Assembly: GCA_000432435.1 (NCBI GenBank)
Contig: HF993134.1
Span: 72,408-107,415, forward strand
Direction: 5' to 3'
Source: Eubacterium sp. CAG:180
GTDB taxonomy: Bacteria > Bacillota > Clostridia > Oscillospirales > Acutalibacteraceae
DNA: 35,008 nt
Shown here: one piece after another, positions 26,491 to 34,262 of the stretch
Layout: the number at the start of each line of letters is the position of its first letter
Numbering within the stretch: position 1 is the first letter of the stretch
Translations under genes and position numbers: made by a program
Notes under the pieces: generated by a model
What the model was told of the DNA's origin: nothing
Seen by the model: only the letters and a program-made list of their open reading frames with translations
The model's database searches: none

Positions 26491-26521
26491 AACGAAAGAG
26501 CCGCTCTCGCGACTCTTCGTT
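26491..26521 (-). terminator. Terminator of the four-gene operon
   Basis: On the minus strand AACGAAGAG-CGC pairs with GCG-CTC-TTCGTT with loop GAGA and small mismatches, followed by TTTTTATAT. It lies about 150 bases after the stop of the last operon gene and just before the XRE gene. Confidence 0.65.
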
Positions 26522-26588
26522 TATAAGTATAAGAATTGTTTTATTTGCGGTTTCAAGAAAACATTAATTTTGGCCCCCAAACACGTTC

Positions 26589-26647
26589 AAAAACTTAAAA
26601 ACACATTTTTTCAAGTTTTTTAGAGTGCATTTTACACATTTTTTCAA
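26589..26647. repeat. AT-rich hairpin and two direct repeats after the operon
   Basis: ACACATTTTTTCAA occurs at 26601-26614 and again at 26634-26647, 33 bases apart (about three helix turns). The first copy is part of an AT-only hairpin AAAAACTT-AAAAA with TTTTT-C-AAGTTTTT (26589-26620). They could be a weak terminator or binding sites for the XRE protein; low complexity makes chance repeats likely. Confidence 0.3.
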
Positions 26648-26667
26648 ATTAAAATAAAAATTATTCT

Positions 26668-28104
26668 TCATATCCTACTTTCAGCTGTTTTAATAATTTC
26701 TAATACTTGCCCCAAAGTGTCTATATTTATTCTTTCTGATGTTAATCCATATCTAAATGCTTTATCAGAAATCCATTCAGCAACCATATCTACTCGTTTG
26801 CTATCACGAGCTAGATATGCTAAATACAACAAAGTTGTATCTCTCATTATCACATCATAGTTAAAGCAAAGTTTCGCATAGGTTCCACCCACATCAATTG
26901 CCCTTCTACATTCTTTGGGTAACATTTTAGAAACTAAATTAATAAAATCATTTATATCTGTTTCTAAGTATGATTGAGTAAAAATTGGATCATGAGCCTT
27001 TTCTTTTCTTACTCTATCAAACGATACTTTCATATCGTCGGTCAACTCACAATTAATTCTTTCTTTAAGCGCCCATCGATCATCATACGATATAAAACAA
27101 TCTTTCAACTCCGGATATTGATCAATTATATTTTGATATTCGTTTTTATTAAAAATGCAGCAAGATAATCCTCCAGGAGTTTCATTGTTAAAATGAACTA
27201 CTTCTTGTCCCTTGTGTGAAAAGTCAAAACGCAAGTCATAACAATCATAATTAGGATAACCATATAAAATTTGCATACGAGTAGTATTATCCTTTTTAGA
27301 TCTTTCATCGACTTGCTTGTCTGTTTTTCTATGAAGACAATTAATAATCATGGATACGACTTTGCCATTTTTCAATATTAATAAGAGTTTATTATATATG
27401 TCTGTTGCAATATTTTTCATCTCCCGAGTAAAACAAGGAGAGTGCTTGAAAATTTGGCATATAGTAACTAAATACAATGCATTTATCCTCGTTTTAAACT
27501 CGTATTTTAAAAGTTTAGTTAAAATATTTATTAAATCTTCATCATATCCTAAACAGTCCGCTGATATTGCAAGCAACGATAGCATCTCAATATCATTCTT
27601 GGGATAAAAACATTCAGCCGAATCATACATAGTATTATCATAAGAAAATGCATTCTCATGCATACACTCATACGTAGCAGCAATAGCATTTGCCATTTCA
27701 AAATAGTGATTAATGGTAAAGGAAGTTTGGATGTTTTCGCCAACTGCCTCATTGCCAAAATCATCATATATCTCTTCTAAATTTTTATACGCAAAAAGCA
27801 ACTTGACAATGACATCAAAGAAATCATTTTTAAAATATTCTCCGCATTCAATCGTATCATCGCCAAATTTTATAATTGCATTTCCACAAGGAAAATTCAT
27901 CTCATTTTCAAGAGCCTTGGCAAGCAATTTAAAATCAACTTCTAACCAAAGAGATAGTTCTTCGATATCCTTTTTACTTAATCGATATATAGGAGAAGCA
28001 CCATAGGCAATTGCTAATATATAAATCGTTTTTTCATAGTCTGAAAGATTCTCATCGCAAAATACATACGGCTCCATTTGAAACATTGTTTCAAAACAAT
28101 TCAT
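26668..28104 (-). CDS. Unrecognised helical protein, fourth gene of operon
   Basis: A 478-residue protein I do not recognise. It appears almost wholly alpha-helical with no membrane segment or signal peptide. The middle (about residues 265-330) is more polar and richer in Tyr and Asn (MQILYGYPNYDCYDLRFDFSH, HFNNETPGGLSCCIFNKNEY). The C-terminal 90 residues have a regular helical pattern (DVGGTYAKLCFNYDVIMRDT, LAYLARDSKRVDMVAEWISDK). The ATG at 28104 has AGAGG 6 bases upstream inside the end of the methyltransferase gene, whose stop is one base away, so the two are translationally coupled. Codon use is AT-rich like the three genes before it. No function assigned. Confidence 0.7.
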   Translation of the reverse strand: MNCFETMFQMEPYVFCDENLSDYEKTIYILAIAYGASPIYRLSKKDIEELSLWLEVDFKLLAKALENEMNFPCGNAIIKFGDDTIECGEYFKNDFFDVIVKLLFAYKNLEEIYDDFGNEAVGENIQTSFTINHYFEMANAIAATYECMHENAFSYDNTMYDSAECFYPKNDIEMLSLLAISADCLGYDEDLINILTKLLKYEFKTRINALYLVTICQIFKHSPCFTREMKNIATDIYNKLLLILKNGKVVSMIINCLHRKTDKQVDERSKKDNTTRMQILYGYPNYDCYDLRFDFSHKGQEVVHFNNETPGGLSCCIFNKNEYQNIIDQYPELKDCFISYDDRWALKERINCELTDDMKVSFDRVRKEKAHDPIFTQSYLETDINDFINLVSKMLPKECRRAIDVGGTYAKLCFNYDVIMRDTTLLYLAYLARDSKRVDMVAEWISDKAFRYGLTSERINIDTLGQVLEIIKTAESRI

Positions 28105-28105
28105 A

Positions 28106-28714
28106 CTAGACCTCTTTCACAGCAACGTGTATGTAAGCTAATTCCGTCTCAAAACATTCTACTATGTTCAACCTACATTTTGAAATATTCCGTTCAATTA
28201 ATAGTGGATCATCTGGAAATATCTTGATTTTTCGTAGCCCCATATCAATACATTCATCTTGATTCTTGTCAATAGATAAAATAAATCTTCCGCCATCCTT
28301 TAACAACATAAACACCTTGTCGATTGCATCTTGTTTTTCTTTAATATGCATAAAGGTTAATGATGAATATATTACATCGAATTGGTCTAAAAAACTATGA
28401 ATTAAAAAATTCCCGCATATCAAATTTACATTCGAATATTGTACAAGATTTTCTTTTGCCTTATTAACGGTCTTAGGTGAAATATCTATGCCACAAAACT
28501 TATCACAAAGCGGTGCAACTCTTACTGCCAAGCGGCCTGTACCCACACCTATTTCAAGGACACTTTTTGTTTTGTCGAGCTGCATTGCATTAATAAAATC
28601 TTGTCCGTCCCATTTATTCATATAGTCCTGCAGTGGCTCCGGGTCATGTACCGGATCGTTTCCTTCATCAATAAGTAAATCATAATGCAGAATTACGTCA
28701 TTTGTACAACACAC
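28106..28714 (-). CDS. Class I SAM-dependent methyltransferase
   Basis: A 202-residue protein with the Rossmann methyltransferase core. Motif I VLEIGVGTGR is at residues 52-61, FCGIDISPKTVNKAKENL is motif II with its acidic ribose contact, and VNLICGNF is motif III. FDVIYSSLTFMHI is the motif IV strand, and LKDGGRFILSID is the later conserved strand. The pattern is that of the Methyltransf_11/25 group acting on small molecules or proteins; there is no NPPY DNA-methylase motif, so DNA modification is not suggested. The start is GTG at 28714 with AAGGGG 7 bases upstream. It is 31 bases after the previous operon gene and one base before the next. Substrate unknown. Confidence 0.83.
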   Translation of the reverse strand: MCCTNDVILHYDLLIDEGNDPVHDPEPLQDYMNKWDGQDFINAMQLDKTKSVLEIGVGTGRLAVRVAPLCDKFCGIDISPKTVNKAKENLVQYSNVNLICGNFLIHSFLDQFDVIYSSLTFMHIKEKQDAIDKVFMLLKDGGRFILSIDKNQDECIDMGLRKIKIFPDDPLLIERNISKCRLNIVECFETELAYIHVAVKEV

Positions 28715-28745
28715 TCTATTGCCCCTTCATATAATCAAAAAAATA

Positions 28746-29819
28746 TTATTGAGGTTTCAACTCACTTAGATAATTTTCCACAACATCAATAATTGATTTT
28801 AAATTAGCCGTCTTAATATTCATCCCCTGTTTTTCTAGAACATCAAAAACTTTACTTTTAGACTTGTTCTTATCACCCAACACCATAAACGAATTAAAAT
28901 CTATTTTCTCATACTGATTCTTATCAAAACTATTGTACAGTACATGTGCTACGCTGCTTTTGAATACCATTTCTTGAATTTCAGGCACCTCTTCGAAATT
29001 ACTCGATATTTTGATTAGATATTTAAACGCAACCTCATATCTAATATATGGTATACACTGACATGAACAGCACATAAACAATATATTTAGGGCCTGCGCT
29101 AAGTAACCTATAACCGCCATAAAAAACAGCTGATTAATATCACGTTTTAAATGTTGCACGTGTTTGGCGTTTGATAAATAAGCATTAAATCGCTCTATCA
29201 AACTCATAGATTTATCTTCACCACTGTCAAACACTATATTTTCAGCTATTCCTGGTAACAGAGAATCGTGGATTTCATCTATCGTTTTTAGCTGTCGATA
29301 ATCAGAAAGTGTTTTTACATTATCATTAAACATGCTTAGAAAAGCATTCATAGCACCCTTTGATATAACCTCCTCATCATTACCGTACAAATATCTTAAT
29401 GGCAAAATAATAATATGAGGATGGCATTGCTCAATGACTTTTATATTATCCTTTATTGTCAACAATGCTTGTTCGTAAAAACCTTGCGCCGCCTCTTTAT
29501 CTGTAATTTTGTCAACAACCTCTAAATATCTACAAAGAGGATCATCCAAAATATGTTTCTCTCCAATAGCAAGAAATGGATAGTGTTCCAGATCGTCAAT
29601 ATCCATAAAAGTTGCACCAGTAAACACTAATGTTCTCATTGGCGTAATATAGTGGGTAGCTATGCTCAATGCAACCCGTTTATGTTTCTTCCAAAATACA
29701 AGAATTTCATCAACCACAGCATGATATGTGTCTTCATTTATTCTTTCGCTGGCCATTTTTAAAATCGCCAGATATTCTTCTTGCAATTTATCTATTTGCT
29801 CTTTTAATATATCCGGCAT
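28746..29819 (-). CDS. Unrecognised helical protein, second gene of operon
   Basis: A 357-residue protein I do not recognise. The N-terminus is amphipathic and coiled-coil-like (LKEQIDKLQEEYLAILKMAS); the rest is predicted helical by eye. One stretch near residues 230-255 (LFFMAVIGYLAQALNILFMCCSCQC) is hydrophobic and Cys-rich and might be a buried helix or a single membrane helix. The C-terminal KSKVFDVLEKQGMNIKTANL is basic to polar. The ATG at 29819 overlaps the end of the upstream gene by 16 bases, with GAGG at 7 bases inside that gene, which indicates translational coupling and probably matched amounts of the two proteins. No function assigned. Confidence 0.7.
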   Translation of the reverse strand: MPDILKEQIDKLQEEYLAILKMASERINEDTYHAVVDEILVFWKKHKRVALSIATHYITPMRTLVFTGATFMDIDDLEHYPFLAIGEKHILDDPLCRYLEVVDKITDKEAAQGFYEQALLTIKDNIKVIEQCHPHIIILPLRYLYGNDEEVISKGAMNAFLSMFNDNVKTLSDYRQLKTIDEIHDSLLPGIAENIVFDSGEDKSMSLIERFNAYLSNAKHVQHLKRDINQLFFMAVIGYLAQALNILFMCCSCQCIPYIRYEVAFKYLIKISSNFEEVPEIQEMVFKSSVAHVLYNSFDKNQYEKIDFNSFMVLGDKNKSKSKVFDVLEKQGMNIKTANLKSIIDVVENYLSELKPQ

Positions 29820-31267
29820 AATAAATCCTCATCAATTGCATATTTTTCTGGAAGACCATATACTTCCTTAAGAACACGCAAAATTTTATTCATAGTCGTT
29901 TTTGCGTCTTTCCATACCGACTTTAATTTTTGCTCATTTGTTATATCGGGGACACAATGAAATTGATGTTCTGCTGCATCACATTTAATCAAAGAACTTT
30001 CTCTCACTGCACCCCATAATCCATGTTCAAAAGCCGAGTCATAATCATAAAACAAACCAAATAAATCTTTTTCCCCAACATCAATTGCCTTTTCACGGAT
30101 GTTATGTTTGTCAAAATATTTTGTATCCATATCAACATACTTATCATCCCTAAATTCAGAAACCAATACATCTAAATATTTATAAGGAACATGACTTGAC
30201 TCTGTATCGAAAGTTGCATCATCCGCGCGTTTTGCTATAAGTTTATACTGCCCAATACCATAATATTGATATTCCGTCCATATGTCATCATGATCAGTTT
30301 CATGCTTTAGCAAATATTTCATCATTATGTAATTCTCTACCATAACTCTAACAATAGAGCGTCCGGATATTTCGTTATAAAGATTACAATTTATCAATTC
30401 TAACAATCGTTTATACGAATAAGTTGCTATACCTAACAGAACTAACATCTTATTATCCAAAGGATATGCAGATTTAAACATATCTGAATAATAACCCATT
30501 ATGTCCTTGATTTTTTCTTCATATGCATCCGCATCTTCTGCTTCTGGTTCAAAATGCAATATATATAATTCGCAATCAGTCATTATGCTTACACTCTCCC
30601 AAAAAGATCTTATAAATTTATTATGTTCTTCAGTTTTTGGTTCTGACATCATTTCAGAAGATCTAATAGCGGGGCGTATCATTTTCATTTCATCTTCATC
30701 GTGAGATAAATAAGGATATTTTAATATTTGCTCAATCTCTGATTTCATCCCATCAAAGAATTTTATCTTACCAGACACCATCATAAAATATAACGCCACA
30801 AATCTAATATCTGTAGAAAAATACGATTGATGATCTGCACCTTTCTTTAATATTTCACCGACTTTTTTAATTCTCTCTTCTGGTGACTCACCTATGCAAG
30901 AGAAACGAGAGGCGAATAGCGGGTGTTCTGAATAACAAACAATGGCCGTAATCGGACTTAATGTCTCAACACCCGCTATATCAGCAATTGTCGCCCAAAC
31001 TTCTACTTGGTCTTCCTGCTTTAACTCAAGCAATTCAGAAAAACACAATGTTTGCAGATTAAGATTCTTAATTTGTTGAATAATTCGACCGCAAATTTGC
31101 AACCCATCACTACGTCCATATTTATCTAAGATTAATCCAATCCATAGATATTCGGGTAACCTCCTCTGAAACCAAGGCGTTTGTGTCATTGTAAAACCCA
31201 TGTCATTCCATGGTGATATAAATTTCCCCTTATGAAATCTATGCTCACTTAATTTAATATCCGACAT
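29804..31267 (-). CDS. Helical protein with DUF5677-like C-terminal part, first gene of operon
   Basis: A 487-residue soluble protein. The start SPWNDMGFTMTQTPWFQRRLPEYLWIGLILDKYG is distinctive. The second half has the order I associate with DUF5677: a long helix with RVMVENYIMMKYL (Glu311), a Trp/Tyr-rich helix DIWTEYQYYGIGQYK, and a late helix with a conserved-looking His (AFEHGLWGAVRE, His415). This is from memory and not verified. No nuclease or nucleotide-binding motif is visible. It heads a four-gene operon: promoter at about 31311, next gene overlapping by 16 bases. ATG at 31267 with GGTGAT 9 bases upstream. DUF5677 proteins are of unknown function and often lie in accessory islands. 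Confidence 0.65.
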   Translation of the reverse strand: MSDIKLSEHRFHKGKFISPWNDMGFTMTQTPWFQRRLPEYLWIGLILDKYGRSDGLQICGRIIQQIKNLNLQTLCFSELLELKQEDQVEVWATIADIAGVETLSPITAIVCYSEHPLFASRFSCIGESPEERIKKVGEILKKGADHQSYFSTDIRFVALYFMMVSGKIKFFDGMKSEIEQILKYPYLSHDEDEMKMIRPAIRSSEMMSEPKTEEHNKFIRSFWESVSIMTDCELYILHFEPEAEDADAYEEKIKDIMGYYSDMFKSAYPLDNKMLVLLGIATYSYKRLLELINCNLYNEISGRSIVRVMVENYIMMKYLLKHETDHDDIWTEYQYYGIGQYKLIAKRADDATFDTESSHVPYKYLDVLVSEFRDDKYVDMDTKYFDKHNIREKAIDVGEKDLFGLFYDYDSAFEHGLWGAVRESSLIKCDAAEHQFHCVPDITNEQKLKSVWKDAKTTMNKILRVLKEVYGLPEKYAIDEDLLCRIY

Positions 31268-31310
31268 TATTATTCATCACCAAAACATCATAAACTATCT
31301 ATATAATTTC

Positions 31311-31319
31311 ATTATAACA
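31311..31319 (-). promoter_or_regulatory. Extended -10 promoter of the four-gene operon
   Basis: Minus strand TGT-TATAAT, an extended -10 box with no good -35 (TGGTAA at 17 bases). Predicted start near 31304, about 37 bases before the first coding region. Confidence 0.55.
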
Positions 31320-31343
31320 TATTCCTCCCTATTTTACCATACA

Positions 31344-31371
31344 AAAGGCGCCGCATTTCTGCGACGCCTTT
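31344..31371 (-). terminator. Terminator after the sigma/anti-sigma operon
   Basis: AAAGGCG-C-CGCA pairs with TGCG-A-CGCCTTT around a TTTC loop with one mismatch, starting 12 bases after the anti-sigma stop. It separates that operon from the methyltransferase operon promoter. Confidence 0.75.
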
Positions 31372-31382
31372 ATATTTGTTAT

Positions 31383-32135
31383 TTACTGTATGATCGACGC
31401 AATAATTGCAACAAACTCATCTTCTGTTACACCTTCTGCATCAATAAGGAATCCAACACCATTATACATAAACTCGGAATAGTAATAACCGTTTTCTGTA
31501 AGCCCGATTAAAACCTCATGGTTATTGATTACAGATCTTTCTTCCGTTCCTTTGAAATAGAGATAATCCTGCAGCACATAACTGCCTTTATCTACCTCAA
31601 CGTGAACCAAACGTGTGAAATCCTCATTTGAGAAGTTCAGTACATTGCCATCCCAATACACTTCACCGGTCCCGCCGTTTCTGCGGTAGATAACGCCACT
31701 CTGATCCGGCCATATTTTAATATCAGCAGGTACATCGGGAACATAATCCACACCATAATACTCGCACAGTTCTTCAATCGACATTTCAATACGGTCATCT
31801 ACCATAAGAGCAATATTCATCTTGTCAGCCGAAACCCCATTGATGGTGTTAATAATAATCTTGTTGTTCGCAGCAGGGTTGTCGAGAGATTCGCCATTCT
31901 TATCATCAAAGGTATCCTTGATGCCGGGGTATAAAGCATCATCGATTGTCTCATCGGGTGGAGTTGTATTAAACATACCACCTTGCCACATACCGAAGCC
32001 GAGCAATGCCACAAGGCAGAAGCAGCACAACGAGGTTGCAACGCCCATCACTCTTTTTCTTTTCTTCTTTTGATCTGCAACGTAACGGTCTCTACGTTCA
32101 AGCAAATCATTTGTCAATTCATCATAACTCTTCAT
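31383..32135 (-). CDS. Putative anti-sigma factor, single membrane helix
   Basis: A 250-residue protein. The first 34 residues are polar and charged (MKSYDELTNDLLERRDRYVADQKKKRKR), the next 20 or so form one membrane helix (VMGVATSLCCFCLVALLGFGMW), and the rest, about 195 residues, would be outside the cell. The outer part ends in NGVGFLIDAEGVTEDEFVAIIASI, a pattern seen in sensory domains of anti-sigma proteins such as DUF4367. No zinc anti-sigma motif is seen. ATG at 32135 with AGGAGGG 9 bases upstream; the longer frame to 32156 is not needed. It overlaps the sigma gene by 14 bases. Role inferred from position and layout. Confidence 0.72.
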   Translation of the reverse strand: MKSYDELTNDLLERRDRYVADQKKKRKRVMGVATSLCCFCLVALLGFGMWQGGMFNTTPPDETIDDALYPGIKDTFDDKNGESLDNPAANNKIIINTINGVSADKMNIALMVDDRIEMSIEELCEYYGVDYVPDVPADIKIWPDQSGVIYRRNGGTGEVYWDGNVLNFSNEDFTRLVHVEVDKGSYVLQDYLYFKGTEERSVINNHEVLIGLTENGYYYSEFMYNGVGFLIDAEGVTEDEFVAIIASIIQ

Positions 32136-32679
32136 AAACAAAGCCCTCCTTTTCAAGTTCTGATTTCAAAGCGCTTTTAGCACGGTAAACGAGGTTTTTC
32201 ATCTGACGGGTATTCTTTTTCATAACTACTGCAGCATCAAAATTGGTCATGCCATCGAAATAGAGCATCCAAAGGACTTGTCTGTATTCCGGATTCAGTT
32301 TCTTTAATGCTCTATGTACAGCAATCTTTCGTTCCTCAATGATATAGAGTTTTTCTAAATCAAATTCGTCCTGAATATAGTTCTCCAAAACATCAAAGGG
32401 TGTATCCGATTGCTTTGCGGTATGCCTAAGATAATCAATCGCCACATTTCGCCCGATGGTATAAAGCCAGGTTTTGAACGAATATTTAACATTAAATTTT
32501 GGCTTCTTTGTTACTATCTTAAAGAAGGTTTCTTCCATCAACTCTTCAGCCACAGATATGTTATCCACGATACCGTGAAGATAAAGAATTAACCCGTCTC
32601 TGTAATCTCTTACGATTTCCGCTAAGCCTTTGTCATCGCCATCAAGGAAACGGCGGTAGCTACTTGCACCGTTATCCAT
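32122..32679 (-). CDS. ECF-type RNA polymerase sigma factor
   Basis: A 185-residue sigma factor with only regions 2 and 4. Region 2: DGLILYLHGIVDNISVAEELMEETFFKIVTKK followed by FKTWLYTIGRNVAIDYLRH, the -10 recognition segment. Region 4: ALKKLNPEYRQVLWMLYFDGMTNFDAAVVMKKNTRQMKNLVYRAKSALKSEL, the -35-binding helix-turn-helix. Start at 32679 (MDNGASSYRRFLDG) has AGGAG 7 bases upstream; the 41 extra residues of the longer frame cover the promoter region. The downstream overlapping gene is the likely anti-sigma. The signal is unknown. Promoter at 32768-32795 looks sigma-A-like rather than self-controlled. Confidence 0.9.
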   Translation of the reverse strand: MDNGASSYRRFLDGDDKGLAEIVRDYRDGLILYLHGIVDNISVAEELMEETFFKIVTKKPKFNVKYSFKTWLYTIGRNVAIDYLRHTAKQSDTPFDVLENYIQDEFDLEKLYIIEERKIAVHRALKKLNPEYRQVLWMLYFDGMTNFDAAVVMKKNTRQMKNLVYRAKSALKSELEKEGFVYEEL

Positions 32680-32767
32680 TGACTTACTCCTTTCCGAAAG
32701 GTTCTTTTTGATCCCTTCACTTATTAAACGGATAAGATCCTGAAAGGTCTCACTTATTTCTGAAAAT

Positions 32768-32795
32768 ATTATAACACAAACAAAAAATGTAGCAA
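32768..32795 (-). promoter_or_regulatory. Promoter of the ECF sigma operon
   Basis: Minus strand TTGCTA (32790-32795), 16 bases, TATAAT (32768-32773) with TGT before it (extended -10). The IS3-family element begins close upstream, within tens of bases. Confidence 0.6.
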
Positions 32796-32849
32796 AACTC
32801 ATTGTCCCACCGTTACTGTAACGGTCCTAGTGTGTTCACTTGGCATCCA

Positions 32850-32901
32850 GAACTTTGTACAATAATGATGGGTAAATTTACTTTTTACCCGTACAAAGTT
32901 C
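32850..32901 (+). repeat. Large hairpin just before the transposase ribosome binding site
   Basis: GAACTTTGTAC (32850-32860) pairs perfectly with GTACAAAGTTC (32891-32901). Inside, GGGTAAA (32870-32876) pairs with TTTACCC (32884-32890). The AGGAGG of orfA starts at the very next base. IS elements often use such hairpins to stop transcripts from outside from being translated into transposase. Confidence 0.65.
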
Positions 32902-32915
32902 AGGAGGTTTATATT

Positions 32916-33338
32916 ATGAAGAAAATTTATACTGAGGAACAGAGAAACGAAATCCTACAGCGGTATCGCTCCGGAGAAAAAGTATCAAGTATTTGTGAGG
33001 ACACCGGCATTGCAAAAAGCACTCTCTATGCGTGGACAAAATCCAATAATAAAAAGAAAAGCAAAGCTATCAACATGTCGGACTTTCGGATACTACGGCA
33101 GCGTTGCGAAACATTAGAAAAGATGGTAGAGGTATTGCAGTTATCCCCCTGTCCGGTTAGTGCACCTTTGCATGATCGATATCAGGTAATTAAAGATCTA
33201 TCAGGAACATATTCCGTTAATCTACTTTGTCAAGCGTTAAAAGTAGCAAAAGGCAGTTACTATAATCACATCCTCAGAAATGCTAACGAGAACACCTCGT
33301 ATATGCGTAAAAAAGAAAGAGATTACCCCAATTATTGA
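32916..33338 (+). CDS. IS3-family transposase OrfA with start of OrfB domain
   Basis: A 140-residue product. Residues 1-45 are the HTH_Tnp_1-type DNA-binding domain (YTEEQRNEILQRYRSGEKVSSICEDTGIAKSTLYAWTK), followed by a leucine-rich coiled coil. From about residue 90 it already carries OrfB-type sequence (YQVIKDLSGTYSVNLLCQALKVAKGSYYNHI), which normally belongs to the second frame. The frame ends soon after an A6G run at 33309-33315. Removing one A there would join it to the downstream frame as one continuous protein. So this is a frame-broken single transposase or one made by slippage. ATG at 32916 has a strong AGGAGG 8 bases upstream. Confidence 0.85.
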   Translation: MKKIYTEEQRNEILQRYRSGEKVSSICEDTGIAKSTLYAWTKSNNKKKSKAINMSDFRILRQRCETLEKMVEVLQLSPCPVSAPLHDRYQVIKDLSGTYSVNLLCQALKVAKGSYYNHILRNANENTSYMRKKERDYPNY

Positions 33339-34062
33339 AGAGATATTTAACGAAAGCAATCAGATCTTTGGTGCCAGTAAAATTAATGCCATTTTGAGAA
33401 GCCGCGGATACGTTGTTGCCGATAAAACAGTAGCAGCCATCATGCACGAAAACGGATGGTTTAGTGTGCGTGGTGGCGCGAAGGCAATCTATGAAATGAA
33501 TAAGGAAAGAAAAGAAAATATTCTCAGCCAACAGTTTACTGCTTCAGCACCAAACGAAGTATGGATTAGTGATGTGACTTACTTCACATGCAAGAAAATT
33601 CAATATTTCATCTGCGTAGTTATTGACCTATTCGCAAGAAAAGTAACTGCTTACACAATTTCCACCGGAAACAGTTCACGAATTACAAAAGAAACATTAG
33701 CAAAAGCATACTATAATCGAAATCCAAAGGAAGGTTTATTATTCCATAGTGATCGAGGTGCTAACTACACCTCACGTTCTTTCTCAACATTTTGTAAAAC
33801 ATTAGGAATTACACAATCGCTATCAAGAACTGCAACACCATACGACAATTCAGTTATGGAAGCGTTTTTCAAATCCTTAAAAGCCGAAGAACTATATCGA
33901 AACAATTATCGTTCTGAAAGAGAGTTTAGAGAGCGAGTACAAAAGTACATTGACTTTTATAATGACAAAAGACCGCATCAAATCAATCGATATCGCACAC
34001 CAAACGCCACAGAGGAAGCTTATTACAAACGCCATGCTGATGATATAAGCAAATCAATTTAA
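33280..34062 (+). CDS. IS3-family transposase OrfB (DDE integrase domain)
   Basis: A 260-residue reading frame. HTH_21-like TPIIEEIFNESNQIFGASKINAILRSRGY comes first, then the rve integrase core with catalytic Asp in WISDVTYF, Asp in LLFHSDRGANYTS, and Glu in NSVMEAFFKSLKAEE, and the usual end FYNDKRPHQINRYRTPNATEEAYY. All three catalytic residues are present. The frame is +1 relative to OrfA. The ATG at 33280 lies inside OrfA and has no good ribosome binding site, so independent translation is doubtful. Expression probably needs slippage at the A6 run or has been lost by mutation. Confidence 0.85.
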   Translation: MLTRTPRICVKKKEITPIIEEIFNESNQIFGASKINAILRSRGYVVADKTVAAIMHENGWFSVRGGAKAIYEMNKERKENILSQQFTASAPNEVWISDVTYFTCKKIQYFICVVIDLFARKVTAYTISTGNSSRITKETLAKAYYNRNPKEGLLFHSDRGANYTSRSFSTFCKTLGITQSLSRTATPYDNSVMEAFFKSLKAEELYRNNYRSEREFRERVQKYIDFYNDKRPHQINRYRTPNATEEAYYKRHADDISKSI

Positions 34063-34155
34063 TCGAACTTTCGTGGTTCAAATCATTTTAATTTTTTGGA
34101 TATGGCACAGTTTTTAAACACTTCTTTCATTTGAGTTCGATAAAATAAAAAATAA

Positions 34156-34178
34156 GGAACGGCCAAGAAAGCCGTTCC
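34156..34178 (-). terminator. Terminator downstream of the broken adhesin gene
   Basis: GGAACGGC and GCCGTTCC form a perfect 8-bp stem with a 7-base loop. On the minus strand it is followed by TTATTTTTTATTTTA. Confidence 0.75.
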
Positions 34179-34198
34179 CTACTGGATTTAAAAAGAAT

Positions 34199-34247
34199 GA
34201 ATGACATCTCAATCGAACCGTAACAGTTCAGATTTGGGATGTCATTC
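34199..34247. repeat. Nested inverted repeat next to the adhesin break point
   Basis: GAATGACATCTC (34199-34210) pairs with GGGATGTCATTC (34236-34247) with one G-T pair; inside it GAAC (34214-34217) pairs with GTTC (34225-34228). It directly abuts the 15-base repeat at 34248-34262. It may be the end of a mobile or recombined segment. Confidence 0.5.
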
Positions 34248-34262
34248 ACGAAATAGCACAAT
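34248..34262. repeat. Right-side copy of the 15-base repeat
   Basis: ACGAAATAGCACAAT, identical to 25678-25692. Its last base is the first base of the stop codon triplet region where the adhesin frame ends, so the repeat sits exactly at the gene break. Confidence 0.45.

Larger units (their letters stand above)
32830..34120 (+). mobile_element. IS3-family insertion sequence (IS150-like), approximate limits
   Basis: Two overlapping frames encode a helix-turn-helix OrfA and a DDE integrase OrfB. The ends are not certain: a TTGGCATCC-like motif near 32840 and GGATATGGCAC near 34102-34112 resemble poor inverted repeats. No target duplication was recognised. The left flank has the palindrome CCGTTAC-T-GTAACGG (32810-32824), which may be inside or outside the element. 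Confidence 0.7.

Noticed and set aside
26526..26556. TTGAAA-19-TATACT promoter for the XRE gene
   Set aside because: Spacing is long and the start would fall inside the likely terminator hairpin at 26491-26521.
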